From Sulfurovum sp. (GTDB lineage: Bacteria; Campylobacterota; Campylobacteria; Campylobacterales; Sulfurovaceae), in the NCBI GenBank assembly GCA_002733215.1, contig NVUY01000022.1, positions 1-47,602 on the forward strand: a DNA stretch of 47,602 nucleotides, in the 5' to 3' direction. This document shows, one piece after another, positions 33,727 through 40,951 of the stretch. The translations under genes and the position numbers were made by a program. A model generated the notes under the pieces. It was not told the origin of the DNA. It ran no database searches and worked only from the letters and a program-made list of their open reading frames with translations. Each line of letters opens with the position of its first letter. Positions within the stretch are counted from its first letter, which is position 1.

Positions 33727-35193
33727 ATGCAATCAAACGCAGCATTGGAATATGATTATTCATTAGCAAAAAAGTTTACTTTTTTAACTATTTTGTTTGG
33801 AATTTTAGGTATGTTAGTCGGTACATTAATCGCCGCACAAATGGCATTTCCTGAATTAAACTACTTACTCGGAGAGTATGGTACATTTTCAAGACTAAGA
33901 CCTATACATACTAACACAGTAATATTTGGATTTACAGTTTCTGGGATCTTCGCAACCTGGTTTTATCTGGGGCAAAGAGTACTTAAAGTATCTATAGCAG
34001 AATCTAAGTTTTTGATGGTTATCGGAAACATTCAGTTCTGGCTTTACTTTGTAGGTGCATTGGCAGCAACGATTTCTTTACTTTTTGGTGTGTCTTCATC
34101 TAAAGAGTATGCTCAGTACGAATGGCCATTTGACATCGTTGTTGTGATAGTCTGGGTACTTTGGGGTGTGGGTATGATGGGTCTTATCGGGATCAGAAGG
34201 GAAAAAGCACTTTACATCTCTGTATGGTACTATCTGGCATGTTTCCTTGGTATTGCTATGCTTTACCTTTTCAACAACATGGCTATTCCTACTTACTTTG
34301 CTACTGAAGGTTTAGGAAGCATATTAAACTCAGTCTCTATGTACTCTGGAACGAATGATGCACTTGTGCAGTGGTGGTATGGACATAATGCGGTTGCATT
34401 TGGATTTACTGTACCCATCGTTGGTATGATCTATTACTTCCTTCCAAAAGAGTCAGGTCAAGCGATCTATTCATATAAGCTTTCTTTACTATCTTTCTGG
34501 GGACTTATGTTCGTTTACCTTTGGGCCGGTTCGCACCACCTTTTATGGTCAACTGTTCCCGACTGGATGCAAACCATGGGATCAGCATTCTCTATCGTAT
34601 TGATCTTGCCTTCATGGGGTTCAGCGATCAACATGCTTCTTACTATGAAAGGTGAGTGGAACCAGTTAACGGATAATCCACTGATCAAATTTATGGTACT
34701 TGCATCAACATTCTATATGTTGTCAACGATTGAAGGTCCTATCCAAGCGATCAGATCAGTGAATGCGATTGCGCACTTTACAGACTGGATTCCCGGACAC
34801 GTTCATGATGGTACTCTGGGATGGGTTACATTTATGATCATGGCAGCCATTTTCCATATGGCTCCACGTATGTTTAAAAGAGAAATTTACTCTAGGAAAC
34901 TTATGGAAGCACAGTTCTGGCTTCAAACAACAGCCGTTGTTCTTTACTTTACATCTATGTGGATCGCGGGTATTACACAGGGTATGATGTGGAGAGCGGT
35001 AGATGAGTACGGTAACTTGATGTATTCTTTCATCGATACAGTTACAGTACTTCACCCTTACTATGCGATCAGAGCACTTTCAGGTGTTATGTATTTCATA
35101 GGATTCTTGATGTTCGCATGGAACATTTACAAAACAATGACTGCGGGTAAAGAGCTTACTCAAGAACCACAGTTCAGAACGCCTATGGCATAA
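33727..35193 (+). CDS. ccoN: cbb3-type cytochrome c oxidase subunit I
   Basis: A 488-aa catalytic subunit of the high-affinity cbb3 oxidase (C-type heme-copper oxidase), 12 helices. RLRPIHTNTVIFGFTVSG near residues 57-74 holds a heme ligand, WWYGHNAVAFGFTVPIVG near 218 is the C-family helix VI region, WAGSHHLLWSTVPDWMQ near 268 has the CuB histidines with the cross-linking tyrosine region upstream, and HFTDWIPGHVHDGTLGW near 350 holds the remaining heme histidines. Of two nearby ATGs, 33727 is in frame with AAGGGGG placed 5 nt ahead. First gene of ccoNOQP. Confidence 0.95.
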   Translation: MQSNAALEYDYSLAKKFTFLTILFGILGMLVGTLIAAQMAFPELNYLLGEYGTFSRLRPIHTNTVIFGFTVSGIFATWFYLGQRVLKVSIAESKFLMVIGNIQFWLYFVGALAATISLLFGVSSSKEYAQYEWPFDIVVVIVWVLWGVGMMGLIGIRREKALYISVWYYLACFLGIAMLYLFNNMAIPTYFATEGLGSILNSVSMYSGTNDALVQWWYGHNAVAFGFTVPIVGMIYYFLPKESGQAIYSYKLSLLSFWGLMFVYLWAGSHHLLWSTVPDWMQTMGSAFSIVLILPSWGSAINMLLTMKGEWNQLTDNPLIKFMVLASTFYMLSTIEGPIQAIRSVNAIAHFTDWIPGHVHDGTLGWVTFMIMAAIFHMAPRMFKREIYSRKLMEAQFWLQTTAVVLYFTSMWIAGITQGMMWRAVDEYGNLMYSFIDTVTVLHPYYAIRALSGVMYFIGFLMFAWNIYKTMTAGKELTQEPQFRTPMA

Positions 35194-35205
35194 GGAGGTC
35201 TTATT

Positions 35206-35874
35206 ATGTTTTTTCATTGGTTAGAAAAAAATCCATTCTTTTTCGCTGCGGCGATATCGATCGTTATCTCATTTGCAGGGCTTATTGAGATAGTTCCAAA
35301 CTTTGCCAAAGCAGGGAAGCCACTCGTGGATTTGAAACCACGTACGGTTCTTGAGCTTGCAGGTAAACATGTGTATATGAAAGACAACTGTCAGTCATGT
35401 CACTCACAAATGATCCGTCCGTTTAAATCTGAAACAGACCGTTATGGTGATTATTCACTTTCGGGTGAGTATGCCTATGACAGACCGTTCCTTTGGGGTT
35501 CTAAAAGAACAGGCCCGGACTTACATCGTGTTGGTAATTACAGAACAACAGACTGGCATGAAAACCATATGATGGATCCACCAGCAATTGTTCCTGGTTC
35601 TATTATGCCGGCGTACAAACATCAGTTCACAAACATAGCTGATATCGAAACTGCTTATGCAGAAGCGGTTACGGTTAAAAATGCATTTCACACACCTTAT
35701 GGGCCGGAGTTCCAAAGAACTAGAGCAGCATGGGATGCACACAGACCAAAAGTGCTTGCAGATGCAAAACTAATTGCAGATGATATGAGAAACAAAGATG
35801 TTAAAGAAGCAGTTGCGAATGGTGAAGTACCCGAAATTGTAGCGCTAATTGCTTATATGAATAGTTTAAAATAA
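35206..35874 (+). CDS. ccoO: cbb3-type cytochrome c oxidase subunit II (monoheme)
   Basis: A 222-aa membrane-anchored cytochrome c. One N-terminal helix (NPFFFAAAISIVISFAGLIEIVP) is uncleaved, then the heme site CQSCHSQMIRPFKSE near residue 62. The RYGDYSLSGEYAYDRPFLWGSKRTGPDLHR segment that follows is characteristic of CcoO, with the distal Met in PGSIMPAY. It passes electrons from CcoP to the CcoN centre. GGAGG precedes the ATG; 12 nt from ccoN. Confidence 0.95.
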   Translation: MFFHWLEKNPFFFAAAISIVISFAGLIEIVPNFAKAGKPLVDLKPRTVLELAGKHVYMKDNCQSCHSQMIRPFKSETDRYGDYSLSGEYAYDRPFLWGSKRTGPDLHRVGNYRTTDWHENHMMDPPAIVPGSIMPAYKHQFTNIADIETAYAEAVTVKNAFHTPYGPEFQRTRAAWDAHRPKVLADAKLIADDMRNKDVKEAVANGEVPEIVALIAYMNSLK

Positions 35875-35885
35875 GGGTTGTAAAG

Positions 35886-36110
35886 ATGGATATGGATCTT
35901 AGAAATCTACAAGGATATGCTCATATTTTTATGAGCGGATTCTTAGTGATAATGTTGTATTGGTATATTATACACCTGTACAGATCTGAGAAAAAGGGTG
36001 AGCGAGATTATGAGAAATATGGGAATATTGCATTGGATGACGAAGTCACCAGTACACCCGTAGAAGATAAACGCGCGTCAGAAAGAGAATATAAGGAGGA
36101 GAATAAATGA
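35886..36110 (+). CDS. ccoQ: cbb3-type oxidase small subunit CcoQ
   Basis: A 74-aa single-helix protein (IFMSGFLVIMLYWYIIHLYRS at about residues 14-34) with a charged cytoplasmic tail. RSEKKGERDYEKYGNIALDDE is the CcoQ/FixQ pattern of Campylobacterota. It stabilises the cbb3 complex. Starts 11 nt after ccoO and overlaps ccoP by 4 nt. Confidence 0.88.
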   Translation: MDMDLRNLQGYAHIFMSGFLVIMLYWYIIHLYRSEKKGERDYEKYGNIALDDEVTSTPVEDKRASEREYKEENK

Positions 36111-37003
36111 ATGCATTAATGATAAAAGCGTTAGCCTTTGCGGCTATACTTATGATAGCAACTGTTTGGGTAGTAATGAGCCTGAATATTGACATTGTTG
36201 GAGATTCAGTGAATGCAATAACAATGGCTGGTGCTCTTGCTATTGCTGTGATAACAGCAGCTGTGTCAGTTAAATATATTAACCAGATGAAAACAGATAC
36301 AGCAAGTGGTGAGCTTGCAGATGAGACTTGGGATGGTATCGGTGAGTATAAAAATGAACTTCCATCTGGTTGGGCATACTCATTTTTAGCAGTCTTTCTG
36401 TGGTCTATGTGGTATGGTATGTTTGGTTACCCTCTTAACACATACAGCCAGATTGGTGAATACAACGAAGAAGTACTGGCATATAATGCTAAATTTGAAG
36501 AGATACACAAAAACCCGGATGAAGCTACGCTTATAGAAATGGGTGAATCTATCTTTTTGGTGCAATGTGCTCCATGTCACGGTAATACAGGAGATGGTCT
36601 TTCTGGTAAAGCGCATGACTTTACAACACTGGGACATTTCACTAAAGAGCAAGTATTGGATGTGATAAAGAATGGTTCTAATCAACTTGGCTATGCTATG
36701 GGTATCATGCCTCCCGGTATGGCTTCAGGAGCGCAGGCTGAAGAGATCGCCATCTATGTTGCCGGCGGTATGAAGGGTGAACAACCTGCTTCTTTTGCAT
36801 CCTGTAGTTCTTGTCACGGTGCAGATGGCAAAGGTATGAATGGTATGTCACCTAATCTTGTAGTATATGATCAAGAACTCGTGCATCATGTCCTGGAACA
36901 TGGTAAAAAAGGTATACTTGGTGAAATGCCTTCATTTAAAGACAGATTAACGCCAGTACAAGAAAAAGCAGTGACTGCTTATGTTCAGTCGTTGTCAAAC
37001 TAA
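36107..37003 (+). CDS. ccoP: cbb3-type oxidase diheme subunit CcoP
   Basis: A 298-aa diheme cytochrome c. There are two N-terminal helices plus a third hydrophobic stretch (WAYSFLAVFLWSMWYGMFGYP), the CcoP region around ADETWDGIGEYKNELPSGW, then heme sites CAPCHG near residue 154 and CSSCHG near 233. Distal methionines lie in GIMPPGM and GEMPSFK. It receives electrons from soluble cytochromes. GGAGG precedes ATG 36107. Overlaps ccoQ. Confidence 0.95.
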   Translation: MNALMIKALAFAAILMIATVWVVMSLNIDIVGDSVNAITMAGALAIAVITAAVSVKYINQMKTDTASGELADETWDGIGEYKNELPSGWAYSFLAVFLWSMWYGMFGYPLNTYSQIGEYNEEVLAYNAKFEEIHKNPDEATLIEMGESIFLVQCAPCHGNTGDGLSGKAHDFTTLGHFTKEQVLDVIKNGSNQLGYAMGIMPPGMASGAQAEEIAIYVAGGMKGEQPASFASCSSCHGADGKGMNGMSPNLVVYDQELVHHVLEHGKKGILGEMPSFKDRLTPVQEKAVTAYVQSLSN

Positions 37004-37012
37004 GGAGATAAG

Positions 37013-37249
37013 ATGGCAGAAAATACAAAAAGAAACGTATTTGGATTTCATGGTATATTTGGAATTATGATTTCAATCGTAGGATTACTTGTGATCCTTG
37101 TAACTTTAATGCTCCTTGCGATTGTCGCACAAAGAAATGCAGTAGAAAATCCTTATGATCCCTCTGCTATTAGGGATATAAATAACCTTAAAATGAAGTC
37201 TATAGATAATTGGAATTACTCATTCCCCGAACCGAAAAAGGATAAATAA
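37013..37249 (+). CDS. DUF4006-like small membrane protein of the cbb3 cluster
   Basis: A 78-aa protein with one strong helix (GIFGIMISIVGLLVILVTLMLLAIVA at about residues 14-39) and a soluble tail starting QRNAVENPYDPSAI. It fits DUF4006, a small family recorded beside cco genes in Campylobacterota, as I recall it. It is probably an assembly or stability factor for cbb3 oxidase (inference from position). GGAG is ahead of the ATG. Its TAA overlaps the ATG of the following 35-aa frame (TAATG). Confidence 0.78.
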   Translation: MAENTKRNVFGFHGIFGIMISIVGLLVILVTLMLLAIVAQRNAVENPYDPSAIRDINNLKMKSIDNWNYSFPEPKKDK

Positions 37250-37356
37250 TGATTAAATATATGGATAAAGTACTATTTGCGTGTCTGATATTTGCTGCAG
37301 TTGCGGCACTCTATTTGTCGTTTAACAGTAGCACTATGCTTTTATACGTAGGTTAA
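37249..37356 (+). CDS. 35-aa single-helix protein in the cbb3 cluster
   Basis: A short frame coupled by TAATG to the previous gene, with its stop one base before the next ATG. The product is almost entirely a hydrophobic helix (KVLFACLIFAAVAALYLSF, residues 7-25) with a short polar end. It is too small for most gene callers. The exact fit between two genes, with coupling on the upstream side, argues that it is translated. A CcoS- or CcoQ-like structural helix for the oxidase is plausible, but I do not recognise it. Confidence 0.62.
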   Translation: MIKYMDKVLFACLIFAAVAALYLSFNSSTMLLYVG

Positions 37357-37357
37357 T

Positions 37358-37999
37358 ATGAATAAAGCAAAAGTAAGGGCAAGCTTGCTTGCCGTACTTG
37401 CTTTATGGATGCTACCACTTCTACTAAATGCGACACAACTCCTCAGAAATGACCTTTTAAAACTAGAAGCTGTACAACTCATAGATGATATGGGTGAAGA
37501 ACTTCAAGCAAAAACAGGCATCAATGCCTATGTCATTGCAACCAATGAGCATTTTCCGGAGAGATATAATTTAGTAGAGTACAGTAAGCAGTATGAAGCA
37601 AAGTTAAGTAAGCCGTATGTATTGTTTATCTTTGCTCCTTATGCAACGATAACAAAAAAGTCTGAGGCACGTGGAAGAGTCGGGATCATTCCTTCTTCTG
37701 CCACAGTAAGAGCGATGTATGATTATGAAGAGGTTCGTGATGCGGGCATTGATATAGTAGCGATAAAGGACAGTAATACAGCCGAAGACAAGTACAATAT
37801 AGGCATACTTCAAGCCTATTCAGTACTTGCAGACAACATTGCTGCGTCAAAAGGGCTAAAGCTAGAAAAAACCATCCCTGATGAGATGGGTTTAATGGTG
37901 ATTATTTTAAGAATACTTATATATGCAGGTACCGCAGTATTACTTTGGATCTTTGTATTTAGATCACTATGGATGAGGATGAGAAATGGAAAAAAATAA
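37358..37999 (+). CDS. TPM-domain-like membrane protein in the cbb3 cluster
   Basis: A 213-aa protein with a signal or anchor (LLAVLALWMLPLLLNA, residues 9-24), a periplasmic domain of about 145 residues, and a C-terminal helix (LMVIILRILIYAGTAVLLWIFVF) with a basic end. The domain has AVQLIDDMGEELQAKTGINAYVIATNE, then YVLFIFAPYA and GRVGIIPS, the alternating pattern of the TPM (TLP18.3/Psb32) fold. TPM proteins help membrane-complex repair or assembly, so a maturation role for cbb3 oxidase is reasonable inference. Overlaps the FixH gene by 14 nt. Confidence 0.7.
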   Translation: MNKAKVRASLLAVLALWMLPLLLNATQLLRNDLLKLEAVQLIDDMGEELQAKTGINAYVIATNEHFPERYNLVEYSKQYEAKLSKPYVLFIFAPYATITKKSEARGRVGIIPSSATVRAMYDYEEVRDAGIDIVAIKDSNTAEDKYNIGILQAYSVLADNIAASKGLKLEKTIPDEMGLMVIILRILIYAGTAVLLWIFVFRSLWMRMRNGKK

Positions 38000-38534
38000 C
38001 AAAAAAACATATTGGCCGCATATGATACTGGGCTTTTTAGCCATAGGGCTTACACTGGGTTACTGGACGGTCAAGTCGGCAAACTCTATGCCAGTACAAG
38101 AGTCAAACCAGTATATGTTGAAGTACCAGATGGCTGATATCCATATCAATAAGATCACGGAACTCAAGCAGGCATTCGATAAAGTATACAATATCAAAAT
38201 ATTGGGTGCAGAAACGATGGTCATGACAGATAATGTCAACAGTAACCGTCCTCAGGCTAACCCTGTGAAGCTTTCACAGGGTATCAATGATTTTTCTTAT
38301 GAAGTCGTTGCGAAGGACGGGTCTAAAGTAGTTGATGCCAATGTAACCTTTTTACTGACACAGCCTCACAGCAGAAGGGAAGATCAACTGTTTAGCAATG
38401 TTCCTTACAGGGATGGGAAATACCAGATCAAAGGTGTAGAGATCAAAAAAGCAGGAAGATATACCCTGCAGTTTAGAGCAGAGGTCGCTGATACGATGGG
38501 ATACTCTGAAATAGCGGCGTACTTAAAACCTTAA
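37986..38534 (+). CDS. FixH family protein
   Basis: A 182-aa protein with one N-terminal helix (WPHMILGFLAIGLTLGYWTV, residues 10-29) and a periplasmic beta-sandwich. The family pattern is in NPVKLSQGINDFSYEVVAKDGSKV, then DANVTFLLTQPHSRREDQ and the closing GVEIKKAGRYTLQFRAEV. FixH works with the copper pump and other factors to assemble cbb3 oxidase. It ends the cluster at a strong terminator. FixG and FixI are not in the window. Confidence 0.8.
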   Translation: MEKNNKKTYWPHMILGFLAIGLTLGYWTVKSANSMPVQESNQYMLKYQMADIHINKITELKQAFDKVYNIKILGAETMVMTDNVNSNRPQANPVKLSQGINDFSYEVVAKDGSKVVDANVTFLLTQPHSRREDQLFSNVPYRDGKYQIKGVEIKKAGRYTLQFRAEVADTMGYSEIAAYLKP

Positions 38535-38558
38535 AATATGCCAATTTGGCATATTTTT
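38533..38558 (+). terminator. Factor-independent terminator of the cco cluster
   Basis: AAAATATGCCA (38533-38543) pairs with TGGCATATTTT (38547-38557) around ATT, running into a T-tract. It begins inside the FixH stop codon. Confidence 0.85.
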
Positions 38559-38564
38559 GTCATT

Positions 38565-38585
38565 TATATCATACACTATGATATA
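38565..38585. promoter_or_regulatory. 9-bp inverted repeat overlapping the addB promoter
   Basis: Arms TATATCATA (38565-38573) and TATGATATA (38577-38585) flank CAC. The right arm holds TATGAT (38577-38582), a likely -10 box, so a bound dimer would block transcription of addBA. The ATG at 38594 is only 11 bp beyond the box and lacks a ribosome site, so the mRNA could be nearly leaderless. Confidence 0.45.
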
Positions 38586-38593
38586 CTTCTTTT

Positions 38594-40951
38594 ATGAATC
38601 AACTCCGCATTTATCCCACATCAAGAGCATTAAGAACAGTCAGTGCCCGACTGAAAGAACAAGATGGTTTTTTGCCTACACTCATGCGAATGGATGAGTT
38701 TGAACAACGTGCTATACTCATAGAAAATAAAATCCAAATAGATCCTTTGCAGCGTATATTGCTTTTGCGTGAAGCAGCGAAGTTTGAATCGTTTGATGTA
38801 CTGAATGTCAATCGTGACCTTGTGCGCTTCTTCACAAAAAGTGACGCGATATTTAAATTTTTTGAAGAGTTGGCAGCAGAGAATGTCAACTTTGAAACTT
38901 TGGCATCTGCAGATGCCTATGTTGAGTTTGAAACACATCTTGCCATACTGGAACAGCTTTTGGAAAACTATCATCAACTTTTAAAAAAACGGGGTTTTAC
39001 AGATAAAGCTTTTATACCGAAGAGTTATAAAGTGAATGAGGGGTTTTTACAAAGTTATGAAAAAATAGAGATTCATCTTGAAGGCTATCTGAGTCATTTT
39101 GAATTGGAACTTTTAGAGAAAGTATCACAAAAAACACAAGTCATCATACACTACAGCAGCAGCAAGTTCAACAAAAAAATGCTTGAACGTTTTGAAGCGT
39201 ATGGTATTACACTGCCAATGGACAGACATCTCTCTTTTGATCTTTCAAATAAAAAAGTGATCGTGCAGGAGAGTAACACAGATACTATCACGGCAAAGGT
39301 GATTTCCGTAGAAGAGAGAGAAGAGCAGATCGCAGTGGCATTTGAACAAATTGAAGTGATGGTCAAGTCCGGTATAGAAGCTGACAACATTGTGCTGATC
39401 CTGCCGGATGAAAGTTTTAAAGATCACTTCACTCTTTTTGACTCTCACAACAATTTGAACTTTGCAATGGGGTATGATTACAGCAGGGGAAGCGTATACA
39501 GGTCATTGGAAGCGATCTATGCTTATTGGCAAACATTTGACAAAGAGAGCAGGTATCTGATTGAACGCTATGGTTTGGAACTTGAGCAAGTAGAAAAAAC
39601 AAGTGCTGCAAAAATTTCAAATGTTCAAACATTTTTTCATTTTTTGAATACATTAAAACTTTTGAATGCTCCCTTAGAACTAAAAGAAGATAGAGAAAAA
39701 TACAATGAGAGAGTAGAGGAAAAGTATCTGCATTTTCTAAAGATATTTGAGATTGAGGAACTTTCCCTGAAAGAGTGGTTGTTCTTATGGCTTAAAGCAC
39801 TCTCAAAGATCACGCTGGATGATGTGAGAGGCGGTCTTATCACTGTAATGGGTGTACTTGAGACCAGAGGGGTCAGTTTTGAAGGGGTGGTCATTGTAGA
39901 TTTCAATGAGGGTATTGTACCGGCATCTTCGAGAAAAGACCAGTTTTTAAACTCTTCAGTCAGAGCATTTGCAAACCTGCCTACAAAAAATGACAGGGAA
40001 GCCTTGCAAAAACAGTATTACAAACGTCTGCTTGAACAGGCGTCACAGGCTGTGATCATTTATAGTCGCTCTGACAACAAACTCCCTTCAAAATTTATTT
40101 ATGAGTTGGGATTGGAAAAAGCAGAGCAAAGACAGGCACAGTTCGATCTTCTCTATGCCCAGCCGTCACAAATAATCCGGGAACAGGATCCTCTGGTTGA
40201 ACATTTTGATGCATACAGTATCATCTGGTCAGCCTCAAGGCTTAAAACTTATCTAGACTGTAAGAGAAAGTATTATTACAGATACATCCAAAAGATACAG
40301 GCCAAAGAGGATGATGAGATGAATGAAGGACTCTTCCTTCATTCACTTTTGGAGCAATTATATAAAGAGAAAAATGCTTATAAGACGCAGGAGGAGATGC
40401 AAAACAAGATCGACAGGCTGTTAGATGAACTACTGCCTTTTGATGATGCAAAGATCGCATACAGGAAGTTACTGTGGAAAGAGAAGTTAAAAGGCTTTGT
40501 GCATACCCAGTTAGAACACTTCTCTGCGGGTTGGAAAGTTGTAGAGCGGGAAAAAGAATTTAGCGGAGAGATCGGCGGATTACGCTTTAAAGGCCGTATA
40601 GACAGAATAGATCAGAATGATACCTCTACTTTGGTCCTGGATTATAAAAGCGGTTCCATCACTGAAGCCAACAGGCGCAGTAATCTGGAAAAGCTCTCTG
40701 ACTTTCAAATGAGTATTTACCATGCACTGCTCTCTTCGAAGTATCAAAATATATCTTTGGCATTTATGAAGATACTGGAAAAGGGGGAAGTAGAAGAGAT
40801 CACAGTTCTGGAAGAGAAGAATGCACTTCTGGCAGAGCATATCATAGCACTCAAACAGAGTAAAGGTTTTATGGCAAAAAAAACAGATGATCTGCAAAAA
40901 TGTAAATATTGTGAATTTACCTTAATGTGTGAGAGGGGAGAGTATCTATGA
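38594..40951 (+). CDS. addB: AddB-like PD-(D/E)XK nuclease with iron-sulfur cysteines
   Basis: A 785-aa protein, the partner of the RecB-like helicase downstream, for processing double-strand DNA ends. The N-terminal region is a degenerate helicase-like fold without a Walker A motif. The C-terminal nuclease domain has LKTYLDCKRKYYYRYI near residue 550, with the first cluster cysteine. RFKGRIDRID and LVLDYKSGS, about residues 660-690, carry the catalytic Asp and Lys. CKYCEFTLMCERGEYL at the very end has three more cysteines. Four cysteines framing the nuclease is the AddB 4Fe-4S arrangement. It lacks a good ribosome site and overlaps addA by 4 nt. Confidence 0.82.
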   Translation: MNQLRIYPTSRALRTVSARLKEQDGFLPTLMRMDEFEQRAILIENKIQIDPLQRILLLREAAKFESFDVLNVNRDLVRFFTKSDAIFKFFEELAAENVNFETLASADAYVEFETHLAILEQLLENYHQLLKKRGFTDKAFIPKSYKVNEGFLQSYEKIEIHLEGYLSHFELELLEKVSQKTQVIIHYSSSKFNKKMLERFEAYGITLPMDRHLSFDLSNKKVIVQESNTDTITAKVISVEEREEQIAVAFEQIEVMVKSGIEADNIVLILPDESFKDHFTLFDSHNNLNFAMGYDYSRGSVYRSLEAIYAYWQTFDKESRYLIERYGLELEQVEKTSAAKISNVQTFFHFLNTLKLLNAPLELKEDREKYNERVEEKYLHFLKIFEIEELSLKEWLFLWLKALSKITLDDVRGGLITVMGVLETRGVSFEGVVIVDFNEGIVPASSRKDQFLNSSVRAFANLPTKNDREALQKQYYKRLLEQASQAVIIYSRSDNKLPSKFIYELGLEKAEQRQAQFDLLYAQPSQIIREQDPLVEHFDAYSIIWSASRLKTYLDCKRKYYYRYIQKIQAKEDDEMNEGLFLHSLLEQLYKEKNAYKTQEEMQNKIDRLLDELLPFDDAKIAYRKLLWKEKLKGFVHTQLEHFSAGWKVVEREKEFSGEIGGLRFKGRIDRIDQNDTSTLVLDYKSGSITEANRRSNLEKLSDFQMSIYHALLSSKYQNISLAFMKILEKGEVEEITVLEEKNALLAEHIIALKQSKGFMAKKTDDLQKCKYCEFTLMCERGEYL

